Notes: generated by a model not told the origin, from the letters alone. 64,000 nt of DNA from Aggregatibacter aphrophilus ATCC 33389 (GCF_900636915.1 NZ_LR134327.1:2046001-2110000), one strand, 5' to 3'. Counted from the stretch's first letter, positions 1-9,068 are shown. Numbers and translations: made by a program.

Positions 1-1007
1 CGACCGCACTTTGCTTACTTCCAATGCTGTTTTATACACACAACGCCCAAGCGGAAGGCAAACTGACCATTTATTGCAGCGTACAAAATGTGACCTGTGA
101 AAAAGTCACGAAACGCTTTGCCGAAAAATACAACGTGGATGCTCAATTTGTACGAAACAGCACCGGCACCGTGCTCGGTAAAATCAAAGCAGAAAAAGAA
201 AATCCACAAGCCGATGTATGGTTTGGCGGCACATTTGAACCGCACTTACAAGCCGCCGACCAAGGTTTGCTCGCGACCTATCGTTCTCCGTTACAAAAAA
301 ATATCATGCCGCAATTTAAGAAATTAATGGATGAACGAGGTGATTACACGTCGATCATTTATTTAATGGAAGTCGCCATTGGCGTGAATACGGAAAAATT
401 AAAACAGCTCAATATTCCGGAACCAAAATGCTTTGCCGATTTGCTCAAACCGGAATTCAAAAATCAAATTCAGTATGCCGATCCCCGCGTATCCGGCACG
501 GGCTATTCTTTTCTGACGACATTAGTGCAGCTTTGGGGCGAAGAAAAAGCGTTTGATTACTTGAAAAAACTCAATGCGAACGTGGCACAATATTCGAAAA
601 GCGGCTTAGCTACCGGCAATTTAGCTACCGGTGAAGTGGGCGTTGATATTGCCTTTATGCACGGCTATGTGCGTGAAAAAGACAAAGGCGCACCAGTAAA
701 AGGCATTTTGCCTTGTGAAGGCGTGGGCTACACGTTAGGGTCGGTAAGCATTATCAAAGGCGCACGTAATCTAGAAAATGCCAAACACTTCGTGGACTTC
801 GTTCTCGACACCGAAGCGCAAGAAATCCCATGGCGTGAGTCCGACTCTTACCAAATCCCTGCCAACATCCATGCGAAAGCGTCCCCAAAAGCCAGCGATC
901 CAAGCAAACTAAAATTATTGGATATTGACTTCATCCGCTTTGGCGCCGACGCGGAAAGCAAACGCTTAATTGAGCGTTGGGTTGAAACAGTAAAAGGAGA
1001 AAAATAG
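1..1007 (+). CDS. Periplasmic ABC-transporter binding protein, AfuA/FbpA-like (5' end cut off)
   Basis: Extracellular solute-binding protein of the family that holds Haemophilus HI0131/AfuA and ferric-ion binding proteins. The reading frame is open to the left edge, so the true start lies outside. The first visible residues (TALCLLPMLFYTHNAQA) are the end of a signal peptide with a likely cut after AQA. The mature part begins LTIYCSVQN and carries the family-typical stretches NPQADVWFGGT and YADPRVSGTGYSFL. The AfuA branch is now linked to sugar-phosphate uptake in Actinobacillus, so iron is not certain as ligand. The membrane and ATPase partners are not in view. An uptake sequence (3-11) encodes the TAL of the signal peptide. 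Confidence 0.85.
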   Translation, partial: TALCLLPMLFYTHNAQAEGKLTIYCSVQNVTCEKVTKRFAEKYNVDAQFVRNSTGTVLGKIKAEKENPQADVWFGGTFEPHLQAADQGLLATYRSPLQKNIMPQFKKLMDERGDYTSIIYLMEVAIGVNTEKLKQLNIPEPKCFADLLKPEFKNQIQYADPRVSGTGYSFLTTLVQLWGEEKAFDYLKKLNANVAQYSKSGLATGNLATGEVGVDIAFMHGYVREKDKGAPVKGILPCEGVGYTLGSVSIIKGARNLENAKHFVDFVLDTEAQEIPWRESDSYQIPANIHAKASPKASDPSKLKLLDIDFIRFGADAESKRLIERWVETVKGEK

Positions 1008-1065
1008 TTGGGAGAAAAGTGCGGTGGAAATTTTAATCGTTTACAGTTTATATCACACAGAATAT

Positions 1066-1084
1066 AAAGCATAAATTATGCTTT
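1066..1084. repeat. Perfect 7-bp inverted repeat upstream of hipB
   Basis: AAAGCAT and ATGCTTT arms flank a 5-base AT spacer. It lies between the end of the binding-protein gene and the hipBA operators. There is no T-run after it, so it is more likely a protein site than a terminator. Its partner is unknown. Confidence 0.4.
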
Positions 1085-1105
1085 ACAAGATATAAAACAA
1101 ATTTT

Positions 1106-1121
1106 ATACTCCATAGCGTAT
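1106..1121. promoter_or_regulatory. Putative HipB operator O1
   Basis: A 16-base site ATACTCCATAGCGTAT differs at two positions from the perfect palindrome 28 bp downstream. HipB-type antitoxins bind repeated palindromes in their own promoter, so autoregulation of hipBA is inferred. Confidence 0.6.
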
Positions 1122-1133
1122 AAAATAATTTCT

Positions 1134-1149
1134 ATACGCTATAGCGTAT
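1134..1149. promoter_or_regulatory. Putative HipB operator O2 (perfect 16-bp palindrome)
   Basis: ATACGCTATAGCGTAT is a perfect palindrome ending 11 bases before the hipB start, so a bound dimer would also mask the ribosome binding region. The half-site ATAGCGTAT is shared exactly with O1. Confidence 0.65.
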
Positions 1150-1160
1150 GAGGAGTCACC

Positions 1161-1439
1161 ATGGTTATCACCACCGCAAAAATGCTTTCTCATGTAATTC
1201 GTGAATTTCGCTATCAAGGCGATCTGTCACAAACTGATGTTGCTAAACTCGCCGGAACGACCCAAGCCAGAATTTCAGCGTTTGAGAATGAGCCGGAGCG
1301 TACTAAGTTAGAAACGCTATTTAAAATTCTGGCAGGATTAGAACTAGAGCTTATTGTACAACCTCGCAAAAAATCATCTGATACTAATCTATCAATCAAA
1401 GAGCCAACAGCAACATACGATGACGATGAGGCATGGTGA
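1161..1439 (+). CDS. hipB: HipB-like antitoxin and repressor (XRE helix-turn-helix)
   Basis: A 92-residue protein with an XRE-type helix-turn-helix (about residues 24-60, LSQTDVAKLAGTTQARISAFE) and a short acidic tail ending YDDDEAW. In known HipBA systems the antitoxin dimer represses the operon and holds the HipA kinase inactive. The ribosome site is AGGAG seven bases before ATG. The stop TGA overlaps the ATG of hipA by one base (TGATG), which points to translational coupling. Two palindromic sites just upstream support autoregulation. Confidence 0.88.
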   Translation: MVITTAKMLSHVIREFRYQGDLSQTDVAKLAGTTQARISAFENEPERTKLETLFKILAGLELELIVQPRKKSSDTNLSIKEPTATYDDDEAW

Positions 1440-2719
1440 TGAGTAACTCGATTCTAAACGTTGCCATGAATGGCTTGTTAGTCGGTGAATGGCGAAAACT
1501 CACCAGTGGCGCAACCGAATTTCAGTATGCAGAAAAATGGCTTGAATCTGTTCGCTCGCGTCCTATTTCATTGTCACTGCCCTTGTCGCACAAAATTTAT
1601 CGAGGAGATTCCGTTTACAATTTCTTCGATAATCTCCTCCCGGACAATGAGCAGATTCGTTCACGCATTCAACAACGTTTCCAAACCTCAACAAAATCCC
1701 CATTTGATTTACTTTCGGCGATTGGACAGGATTGTATCGGTGCAATTCAGCTTTATCAGGGAGAAAGCCGATCAGTACGCCAAATTTATGCAGAACCGCT
1801 AAATGACAAAGAGGTGGAAAACGTACTGAAAAACTACCGCACTTTTCCTCTCGGCATGGAAGAAAGCGAGGATTTCCGAATTTCTTTGGCCGGCGCTCAG
1901 GAAAAAACAGCGCTCCTTTATTATCAGAATCAATGGCAGCGCCCTTTGCATTCCACCGCGACCAGCCATATTTTTAAACTTCCGATTGGTATGGTGGCAC
2001 AAGGGCAACTTGATCTTTCTGGCAGCTGTGAAAATGAATGGCTTTGCTTGAATATTATGAAAGCCTTCGGTTTGCCGGTTCCTCGAAGCCAAATTCAGTA
2101 TTTCGGTGAAATAAAAGTGCTGATTGTGGAACGTTTTGATCGCCGTTGGTCTGAAAACAGAAGTTGGCTAATTCGTTTACCACAGGAAGATATGTGCCAA
2201 GCACTCAACATCGCCCCTGCGCGAAAATATGAAAATGACGGCGGGCCGAGCATTCTTCAAATTATGTCGCTTCTCAACGGTTCATCCAGCGCCCAAGCAG
2301 ATCGCAAGCAGTTTTTTAAAGCGCAAATTGTTTTTTGGCTACTTTGTGCCATTGACGGCCATGGCAAAAATTTCAGTTTATTTTTGGAACAAGAGAATCG
2401 CTATCGTCTAACGCCTTTTTATGACGTGATGTCCGCCTATCCACTTATCAAATATAACGGACTACAAAAGCAAAAAGTCAAAATGGCCATGGCGTGGCAC
2501 GGCGAAAATAAACATTATTTATGGGATAAAATACAGCTCCGCCACATTTTCAATACCGCCAAACTCGCAGGCTTGGCAAAGGAAACCGTAGAAGATATTT
2601 TGCATGAAATCAGTGCACTATATCCAAGAATCAGTGAAATAAATACCCATGGATTGCCTGATGAAATTGTCGTTCCTATTTTCATGGGATTGGAAATGCA
2701 GATGAAAAAGATAAGTTAA
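1439..2719 (+). CDS. hipA: HipA serine/threonine kinase toxin
   Basis: A full-length HipA (426 residues from the chosen ATG; E. coli HipA is 440). The E. coli enzyme phosphorylates glutamyl-tRNA synthetase and drives growth arrest. Visible motifs are the N-terminal HipA domain, the flexible loop SLAGAQEKTALL (about 149-160) with Ser149 matching the E. coli autophosphorylated Ser150, ERFDRRW (231-237), the catalytic loop DGHGKN with Asp306, and the metal-binding YD at Asp329. All active residues are present, so the toxin looks functional. An upstream in-frame ATG at 1433 exists, but the one-base overlap with hipB favours 1439. The gene converges on the R.HpaII gene. Confidence 0.93.
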   Translation: MSNSILNVAMNGLLVGEWRKLTSGATEFQYAEKWLESVRSRPISLSLPLSHKIYRGDSVYNFFDNLLPDNEQIRSRIQQRFQTSTKSPFDLLSAIGQDCIGAIQLYQGESRSVRQIYAEPLNDKEVENVLKNYRTFPLGMEESEDFRISLAGAQEKTALLYYQNQWQRPLHSTATSHIFKLPIGMVAQGQLDLSGSCENEWLCLNIMKAFGLPVPRSQIQYFGEIKVLIVERFDRRWSENRSWLIRLPQEDMCQALNIAPARKYENDGGPSILQIMSLLNGSSSAQADRKQFFKAQIVFWLLCAIDGHGKNFSLFLEQENRYRLTPFYDVMSAYPLIKYNGLQKQKVKMAMAWHGENKHYLWDKIQLRHIFNTAKLAGLAKETVEDILHEISALYPRISEINTHGLPDEIVVPIFMGLEMQMKKIS

Positions 2720-2750
2720 AAAAGTGCGGTGGAAATTCACCGCATTTTTT
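2718..2750. terminator. Bidirectional terminator between hipA and the R-M operon, built on an uptake sequence
   Basis: AAAAAAGTGCGGTG and CACCGCATTTTTT arms with a 6-base loop and T-runs on both strands. The left arm contains AAGTGCGGT. Confidence 0.85.
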
Positions 2751-2751
2751 A

Positions 2752-3828
2752 CTATAAGAATCTAATTTGTATATTTAACTTAATAAAAAACTCGCCATTT
2801 CTTTCATAAATATGACCAAAATCATGTCTTGATGAACTCGGGGTATCAAATTTTGTATTATGGTATAAATAGTCCTCAAAAGAATTCTTACTATAAATAT
2901 GATAACAAAGAAGTTCCCCATCCTCTTTTACTACCAAATATCCGCCTGTTGCATCATATTTCCCTAACCAAACATCATCGGGACGCATACCTAAAGCGAC
3001 ATCATTAAGAAAGTGTTTTACTTTATATTCATAATAATTATGGTTACAGGATAAATTATAATTTAAGGGATTTAATCTACTAATATGCTCCGTCACATCA
3101 TCTATTTTATTTAGTTTAGAAGAATAGTAAACCAATATCATCTCAGCAAAAATATCAGGTAACTTGGTATCTATTAATGTAAGATTATTAGAAAACTTAC
3201 AGTTTTCAACCCTAATAAATTCTAGTTTTCCGCCCTGGAAGTTGATTTCTTTTATTTTTTCCTTTATCCCTTTAAGAGAATTAATATATTCAATTTTCTT
3301 ATCTTTTAGATTATGTATTTGAAATATAAAGTTGGTAGCTCTACTTGCATTTAAAAGTGTCGCAGGGCTTCCCAGTTGAGACTTAATACTAAATCCTAAA
3401 GTAGGTGTAATACCCGTTCTTAAATCATGAACAACAATATGAATATCACTTTTTGACGAGGAACTTGCACTGAGATGAGTAAAGCCGAGCTTCTTTAGAA
3501 AATCATCAATACTCGGGATAGAGAAAGCCCTATTCCCTGATGCATTTTTTATTTCTGATAGCAGTAAAACAGCTTTTTCCTTAAATTCAGAGATTGGAAC
3601 TGTGAATTCTTTATCCTTATATGTAACTATAATATTTTGAAAATTGTCATGAAGTATATATGAACCCTCATAATTTTTTTCCTGCCGAAGAATTGATAAA
3701 ATCGGCATTACAATTCCCAGTTTATTTAGTTGACTATCACCTAGATAAAGCTGACCATCAGCCAATAACTTAAAGAGGGCATAAGGCTCACTCCACTCTC
3801 CTCTATTACCAGAAAAAAATTCAGTCAT
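2752..3828 (-). CDS. hpaIIR: Type II restriction endonuclease, HpaII family (cuts CCGG)
   Basis: A 358-residue protein that opens with the family-typical FFSGNRGEWSEPYALFKLL and lies directly after a methyltransferase that I recognise as M.HpaII. R.HpaII cuts C^CGG. The segment SDIHIVVHD followed by GFSIKS (about 127-150) could be the metal-binding D...xK core, but this assignment is inference. Its first codons overlap the end of the methylase gene by 8 bases, so expression follows the methylase. No C-protein gene is present. The gene is AT-rich and I saw no uptake sequence in it, unlike neighbouring housekeeping genes, which suggests transfer. Confidence 0.88.
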   Translation of the reverse strand: MTEFFSGNRGEWSEPYALFKLLADGQLYLGDSQLNKLGIVMPILSILRQEKNYEGSYILHDNFQNIIVTYKDKEFTVPISEFKEKAVLLLSEIKNASGNRAFSIPSIDDFLKKLGFTHLSASSSSKSDIHIVVHDLRTGITPTLGFSIKSQLGSPATLLNASRATNFIFQIHNLKDKKIEYINSLKGIKEKIKEINFQGGKLEFIRVENCKFSNNLTLIDTKLPDIFAEMILVYYSSKLNKIDDVTEHISRLNPLNYNLSCNHNYYEYKVKHFLNDVALGMRPDDVWLGKYDATGGYLVVKEDGELLCYHIYSKNSFEDYLYHNTKFDTPSSSRHDFGHIYERNGEFFIKLNIQIRFL

Positions 3829-4903
3829 ATAAAGTTCCTAATTTTTCTAAAATTTTCTTACCGGTGGCTTGAATAGCCGGTACAGCTACCGAATTACCGA
3901 ATTGTTTATACGCTGAAGCATCAGCGACAGGAATAACATAGCTATCAGGAAAACCTTGTAATCTTGCCCATTCTCTCGGAGTCATTTTACGAATACCTTC
4001 GCGGTTTACCTCCCCTTTAATATTCGTAGTGGGAGTAAAATCCGTAATCCTAGGATCAATTACAAGATTACGTTCACGCCCCATTCCTCCTACTACAATC
4101 GCATTAGCTATTCCATCATCAGGAATAATTTCATAACCAAAGCCATTACCTTTGCTCTCATGGCGTTCCTTATGCTTTCTTAATGTATCAATATATTGAG
4201 TTGATAAATAATATTTAGTCGGAACCGGATTTTCTTCCCTAATATCAGAAAAAGTTACCGTTTTATCTAATGCATCAGGATAACTAAAACTATTGACACC
4301 CGTGCTTTTATGAAAGCCTACAATATAAATTCTTTCTCTATTTTGGGGTACACCAAAATTCTTGGCATTAACAATTTCCGGTTCAGGAACAAAATAACCT
4401 AAATCTTCTCTTAATACATTCAATATGGTTTTTAATGTTCTACCTTTGTCGTGATTTGTTAATCCTTTTACATTCTCCAAAAAGAATGCTTTAGGTTGAT
4501 GACGACGTATAATTTCTGCAACATCAAAAAATAAAGTTCCTCTAGTATCTTCAAACCCTCCACGTTTTCCTGCTATAGAAAACGCCTGACAAGGAAAACC
4601 TGCGCATAAAATATCAAATTTCTCAGGAATAAAACTCTTTGTTTCTTCTAATGTAATATCACCGTAAGGCAAATCACCAAAATTAGCTTCATAAGTTTTC
4701 TGTGCCTGTTCATCCCATTCACTAGAAAAAACACATTTACCACCTAATTTTTGCATGGCAATACGAAATCCACCAATACCTGCAAATAAATCAATAAAAG
4801 TAAACTTCTCTTGTGAATTAGATTTAAATATGGTGTCCCGTTCAAATAGACTATATTGCGCAGCCGGCTCTTCTACTAAGCCATCATCTAACACATCTTT
4901 CAT
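3821..4903 (-). CDS. hpaIIM: DNA (cytosine-5) methyltransferase M.HpaII
   Basis: A 360-residue C5-methyltransferase that resembles M.HpaII of Haemophilus parainfluenzae along its whole length as I recall that sequence. Motif I FIDLFAGIGGF is at 36-46, motif IV GFPCQ with catalytic Cys105, motif VI ENV at 143-145, motif VIII NRERIYIVGF, the target-recognition region with YEIIPDDGIANAIVVGG, then REWARLQGFP and the closing QFGNSVAVP. M.HpaII methylates the inner C of CCGG and protects against the partner nuclease. The start overlaps the end of vsr by 20 bases, so the three genes form one leftward operon. Confidence 0.95.
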   Translation of the reverse strand: MKDVLDDGLVEEPAAQYSLFERDTIFKSNSQEKFTFIDLFAGIGGFRIAMQKLGGKCVFSSEWDEQAQKTYEANFGDLPYGDITLEETKSFIPEKFDILCAGFPCQAFSIAGKRGGFEDTRGTLFFDVAEIIRRHQPKAFFLENVKGLTNHDKGRTLKTILNVLREDLGYFVPEPEIVNAKNFGVPQNRERIYIVGFHKSTGVNSFSYPDALDKTVTFSDIREENPVPTKYYLSTQYIDTLRKHKERHESKGNGFGYEIIPDDGIANAIVVGGMGRERNLVIDPRITDFTPTTNIKGEVNREGIRKMTPREWARLQGFPDSYVIPVADASAYKQFGNSVAVPAIQATGKKILEKLGTLYD

Positions 4904-5309
4904 AAATTGCTTTCTGTATCTCTAAACTAAACTTTTCAGGATTTTTTAATACATCCTTTCCCCAAAATCGAAATATTATCCAACCTTCAGAAATAAGATA
5001 CTCGTTTACTGTCTTATCTCTCTGCATATTATGCTCAATTTTTGAAATCCAAAAATCTTTGTTGCTTTTAATATCATACTTTCGAATATCCCAATCCTTT
5101 CCGTGCCAAAATTCTCCGTCAATAAAAATTGCAATTTTGTACTTTTTAAAACTTAAATCGGGAGTGCCAAAAATACTTTTATCATTCTTACGATATCTTA
5201 ATCCTAAACCCCATAAATGCTTAGCAAGCAGTAATTCAGGCTTTGTACCTTTGCTCTTACTGCTAGCCTTCATACACTTTTTACGCTGTTCAGGAGTTAA
5301 TTTATCCAT
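4884..5309 (-). CDS. vsr: Vsr-type mismatch endonuclease
   Basis: A 141-residue very-short-patch-repair endonuclease. Such enzymes nick 5' of T in T:G mismatches left by deamination of 5-methylcytosine, here expected within CCGG. The start MDKLTPEQRKKCM was chosen because the family begins there; the longer frame adds 29 residues that do not fit. Visible motifs are KGTKPELLLAKHL, GTPDLSF (catalytic Asp) and IAIFIDGEFWHGKDW. In E. coli Vsr the last region reads FTHGCFWH, so the Thr and His there are replaced by Ile and Asp, and a zinc-binding Cys by Glu. This is a variant subgroup, probably lacking the zinc site. Confidence 0.87.
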   Translation of the reverse strand: MDKLTPEQRKKCMKASSKSKGTKPELLLAKHLWGLGLRYRKNDKSIFGTPDLSFKKYKIAIFIDGEFWHGKDWDIRKYDIKSNKDFWISKIEHNMQRDKTVNEYLISEGWIIFRFWGKDVLKNPEKFSLEIQKAIYERCVR

Positions 5310-5364
5310 AGTTGATATATACCAATAGTAGACAGCAACTTTTAATTGGCCATAATTAAACTGA

Positions 5365-8229
5365 CTACAACGCCTCAATCGCCTTATACTGTTCACGAAT
5401 TTTTTCTAATCCGGATTGGTATTCGGCTTGTTTTTCGCGTTCTTTGGCGATAACTGCTTCCGGGGCTTTAGCGACGAAGGCTTCGTTGCTGAGTTTGCTT
5501 TCAATGCGTTTGACTTCGTTTTGATATTTTTCAATCTCTTTGGTTAAACGGGCAAGCTCGGCTTCTTTATTGATGAAACCTGCCATCGGTACGAGGATTT
5601 CGGTGTTGCCGACTAACTTCGCTACGGCTAACGGCGCTTGTTCACCCTCTTTAAGCACGCTGACGTTGTCTAACTTCGCCATGGCTTGTAAAAGTGCGGT
5701 CTGTTTTTCCAGTATTTTTTGCTCGTCCGCAGAAATATTACGGAATAACAGATCGAGGCCTTTGCTTGGTGGAATATTGCATTCAGCACGGATGTTACGT
5801 ACGGCAACAATCACTTCTTTAAGCCAATTGATCTCTGTTTCAGCCTCGGCATCAAACGCGTTTTCTTCGATGCGAGGGAAAGGTTGCAACATGATGCTGT
5901 CGGCGGTGATGCCCACAAAGCCTTTCACTTTTTGCCAAATTTCTTCGGTAATAAATGGCATGAGCGGGTGTGCTAAACGCAACAATTTTTCCAACACATG
6001 AACTAAGGTTTGGCTTGCTGCACGAATTTGCGCTGCGTTGCCGTTGGCAAATACCGGTTTGGTGAGCTCCAAATACCAGTCGCAGAATTGGTTCCAAGTG
6101 AATTCATAAATCGCATTGGCACAAAGGTCGAAACGGTATTGGCTTAATGCACTGCGGAAAGTTTCTACTGTGCGATTGAATTCAGATTGAATCCAACGAT
6201 CTGCCACGGAGAATTCAATTTCGCCTTGGCTTAAATCTAATTTGTCATTGGTGAGCACGAAACGGCTTGCATTCCACAACTTGTTACAGAAGTTACGATA
6301 GCCTTCTAGGCGTTTCATATCCCAGTTGATATCACGGCCGTTTGAAGCCAATGCAGCTAATGTAAAGCGCAATGCGTCTGTGCCGTGAGCGGCAATACCC
6401 TCAGCAAACTCTTTGCGGGTCGCTTTGGCAATTTTCTCTGCTAATTGTGGCTGCATCATGTTGCCGGTGCGTTTTTCAAGTAAATCTTCAAGGCTAATGC
6501 CGTCAATCATATCGATAGGATCAAGTACATTACCTTTCGATTTCGACATTTTTTGGCCTTGCTCATCACGGATTAAGCCCGTTACGTACACCGTTTTGAA
6601 TGGTACTTGCGGTTTGCCGTTTTCATCTTTCACGAAGTGCATCGTGAACATAATCATACGCGCAACCCAGAAGAAGATGATGTCAAAGCCCGTGATTAAG
6701 ACATCCGTTGGATGGAACATTTTAAGTTCTTTGGTTTGCTCCGGCCAACCTAAGGTAGAGAACGTCCATAAACCTGAGGAGAACCACGTGTCTAGCACAT
6801 CTTCATCTTGTTTTAACCCAACCGCAGAATCTAAGTTATATTTTGACCGCACTTCGGCTTCGTTGCGTGCGACATAAACGTTGCCTTCTGCGTCATACCA
6901 CGCAGGAATACGGTGTCCCCACCAAAGTTGGCGAGAAATACACCAATCTTGAATATCACGCATCCAAGAGAAGTAAAGGTTTTCGTATTGTTTCGGTACG
7001 AATTGGATTTCGCCGTCTTCCACCGCTTTAATTGCCACATCAGCAAGCGGTTTCACGCTCACATACCATTGGTCGGTTAACATCGGCTCAATCGGCACAC
7101 CACCACGGTCGCCATAAGGCACTTTCAAATCATGCGGTTTAATTTCGTCTAATAAACCTAGCGCTTCAAAATCTGTCACGATTTTCTTACGTGCAGCGAA
7201 ACGCTCTAAACCACGGAAATCAGCAGGGATCGTTGCTTCATAGCCGGCAAGCGGTTTGCCATCGGTACCGATAATTTCCGCTTCATCACGAATATCCGCA
7301 TTTAAGGTTAACACGTTAACCATTGGCAAGCTGTGACGTTTACCCACTTCATAGTCGTTAAAGTCATGCGCAGGGGTGATTTTCACCACACCGGTACCGA
7401 ATTCACGATCCACATATTCATCAGCAATAATCGGAATTTCACGATTTGCCAACGGCAGAACCACGGTTTTACCGATTAAAGATTGATAACGCTCATCTTC
7501 CGGGTGAACCGCCACCGCCGTATCACCCAACATGGTTTCCGGACGCGTGGTTGCCACAACTAAATAATCTTTACTATCCGCCGTTTTCGCACCGTTAGCT
7601 AACGGATAGCGGAAATGCCAAAGGGAACCTTTGATCTCTTTGTTTTCCACTTCTAAATCGGAAATTGCGGTGTGCAGTTTTGGATCCCAGTTTACCAAGC
7701 GTTTGCCACGGTAAATCAAACCTTCCTCGTGCAAGCGAACAAACACTTCTTTTACCGCATTGGATAAACCGTCGTCCATGGTGAAGCGCTCGCGTTCCCA
7801 GTCGATAGAGTTACCTAAACGGCGCATTTGTTGGCTAATTGTGCCACCTGAATAAGCTTTCCAGTCCCAAATTTTGTTGATAAACGCTTCACGACCATAA
7901 TCGTGGCGAGTTTTGCCTTCTTCTGCCGCAATTTTACGCTCCACCACCATTTGGGTGGCGATGCCCGCGTGGTCTGTTCCCGCTTGCCATAAGGTATTAT
8001 GCCCTTCCATACGATTAAAACGGATTAAGGTATCCATTAAGGTTTGTTGGAAAGCATGCCCCATGTGTAGGGAACCCGTTACGTTCGGAGGCGGAATTGC
8101 AATGCAATAGCTCGGCACGTTTTCATTTTCAGTCGGTTTAAAATAACCGCTCTCTTCCCAATGTTGATAAAGGGCTTGTTCTACCGCAGACGGATTAAAA
8201 CGGTCTGCCATTTCGAATTTTTGGGTCAT
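5365..8229 (-). CDS. valS: Valyl-tRNA synthetase
   Basis: A 954-residue class I aminoacyl-tRNA synthetase that charges tRNA-Val. The HIGH-type signature is in [18 protein letters not shown] (about 47-64) and the KMSKS loop in [10 protein letters not shown] (about 560). The editing domain contains [13 protein letters not shown]. The C-terminal 60 residues form a charged coiled-coil arm ([14 protein letters not shown]), typical of ValRS. Full length and intact. It ends only 55 bases from the vsr start, so the R-M operon lies directly after this housekeeping gene. Confidence 0.98.
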   Translation of the reverse strand: MTQKFEMADRFNPSAVEQALYQHWEESGYFKPTENENVPSYCIAIPPPNVTGSLHMGHAFQQTLMDTLIRFNRMEGHNTLWQAGTDHAGIATQMVVERKIAAEEGKTRHDYGREAFINKIWDWKAYSGGTISQQMRRLGNSIDWERERFTMDDGLSNAVKEVFVRLHEEGLIYRGKRLVNWDPKLHTAISDLEVENKEIKGSLWHFRYPLANGAKTADSKDYLVVATTRPETMLGDTAVAVHPEDERYQSLIGKTVVLPLANREIPIIADEYVDREFGTGVVKITPAHDFNDYEVGKRHSLPMVNVLTLNADIRDEAEIIGTDGKPLAGYEATIPADFRGLERFAARKKIVTDFEALGLLDEIKPHDLKVPYGDRGGVPIEPMLTDQWYVSVKPLADVAIKAVEDGEIQFVPKQYENLYFSWMRDIQDWCISRQLWWGHRIPAWYDAEGNVYVARNEAEVRSKYNLDSAVGLKQDEDVLDTWFSSGLWTFSTLGWPEQTKELKMFHPTDVLITGFDIIFFWVARMIMFTMHFVKDENGKPQVPFKTVYVTGLIRDEQGQKMSKSKGNVLDPIDMIDGISLEDLLEKRTGNMMQPQLAEKIAKATRKEFAEGIAAHGTDALRFTLAALASNGRDINWDMKRLEGYRNFCNKLWNASRFVLTNDKLDLSQGEIEFSVADRWIQSEFNRTVETFRSALSQYRFDLCANAIYEFTWNQFCDWYLELTKPVFANGNAAQIRAASQTLVHVLEKLLRLAHPLMPFITEEIWQKVKGFVGITADSIMLQPFPRIEENAFDAEAETEINWLKEVIVAVRNIRAECNIPPSKGLDLLFRNISADEQKILEKQTALLQAMAKLDNVSVLKEGEQAPLAVAKLVGNTEILVPMAGFINKEAELARLTKEIEKYQNEVKRIESKLSNEAFVAKAPEAVIAKEREKQAEYQSGLEKIREQYKAIEAL

Positions 8230-8310
8230 TTATTTTTTCTCTTTGGTAGGAGGATTTAGCCCATCACATTATTTAATATTGAAATGATGTACTAAAGCCA
8301 CCCTACATTA

Positions 8311-8670
8311 CTATTTTTGTTTCTTTCTTAATTTAAGTCTTCTTTTATCCATATCTACTTCAATTTCTTCATAATCTTTATAAAGAACAATCAATAAAGA
8401 TATGCCAATAAAAACAACTCCAATAATAACAGCAACTTCTAATCCTGTTAAAGTTGCAATTGCAGAAACTCCTAAAGTAGTAGATATTCCACCAGTAAAA
8501 GGTGCTGCAGCAATTGCTGCAGTTAATGCTGCAATTGTTGGAGCGCCAAATTTTGTAACTTTCTTAGACTTATGTAGTTTTTCTGCTAACTCTCCAATGA
8601 CAACGATTTCTTTTTCACCGTTTTTCATTGCTTTTTCTAATTCTTCTTTTGTCTCAACTGTAATAGACAT
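8311..8670 (-). CDS. Small two-helix membrane protein of unknown function
   Basis: I do not recognise this 119-residue protein. It has an N-terminal soluble part (about 1-40, SITVETKEELEKAMKNGEKE), two hydrophobic segments rich in Ala, Gly and Ile (about 43-66 and 75-96) and a basic tail (KRRLKLRKKQK). The pattern suggests a helical hairpin in the inner membrane with a cytoplasmic charged tail. Its strong ribosome site AGGAGG lies inside the last codons of yqfB, and its ATG follows the yqfB stop by one base, so translation is coupled to yqfB. The base composition is more AT-rich than the flanks. A toxin-like or envelope role is possible but unproven. Confidence 0.7.
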   Translation of the reverse strand: MSITVETKEELEKAMKNGEKEIVVIGELAEKLHKSKKVTKFGAPTIAALTAAIAAAPFTGGISTTLGVSAIATLTGLEVAVIIGVVFIGISLLIVLYKDYEEIEVDMDKRRLKLRKKQK

Positions 8671-8671
8671 T

Positions 8672-8989
8672 TTAGTTCCTCCTATTTAATGACTTAAATG
8701 AAATTACGTAAAAACTCCCTTCATTCGAATAAATCCCCCGAATCACTTCTTTCAACTCATCCAACCCCATATTTTCCTGCTTCGCATGTTGTTCCGTTAG
8801 CTCGTCAAGAGTAATCGGCGACACACTTAACACTTCAATAGTGCAGAAATATTGGTTATCCTCAAATCGACCAACACGCAAAATATCGCCCGCTTTAAAA
8901 TGGCTTTCGGATTTATCCCGAATGGTGATGGTTTTCCGCCCGGCGAGGATGTCGGCTTCAAAGCGTTGGTAAAAAGTGATGTCGTTCAT
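8672..8989 (-). CDS. yqfB: N4-acetylcytidine amidohydrolase (ASCH domain)
   Basis: A 105-residue YqfB-type ASCH-domain protein. E. coli YqfB hydrolyses N4-acetylcytidine to cytidine and acetate. The E. coli catalytic residues Lys21, Thr24 and Glu74 match Lys19, Thr22 and Glu72 here, in [20 protein letters not shown] and KQENM. It is the first gene of a two-gene unit with the small membrane protein that follows. Confidence 0.9.
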   Translation of the reverse strand: MNDITFYQRFEADILAGRKTITIRDKSESHFKAGDILRVGRFEDNQYFCTIEVLSVSPITLDELTEQHAKQENMGLDELKEVIRGIYSNEGSFYVISFKSLNRRN

Positions 8990-9031
8990 AAAAGTGCGGT
9001 CAATTTTTTAAGTGTTTTTTGTAACCATCCC

Positions 9032-9054
9032 CCCCCTCTTTGGCAAAGAGGGGG
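9032..9054. repeat. GC-rich hairpin CCCCCTCTTT / AAAGAGGGGG
   Basis: A near-perfect stem with a tiny loop between holC and yqfB. It is followed by a T-run only on the plus strand, whereas both flanking genes read on the minus strand. It therefore does not look like the holC terminator and may be a dispersed repeat. Confidence 0.55.
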
Positions 9055-9068
9055 AGTTTTTTATATCA

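Noticed and set aside
15..245. Open frame on the minus strand at the left edge
   Set aside because: It is the reverse of the binding-protein gene, which has clear family motifs; no ribosome site.
5540..7046. Several long frames opposite valS
   Set aside because: Shadows of the valS coding strand; no recognisable domains.
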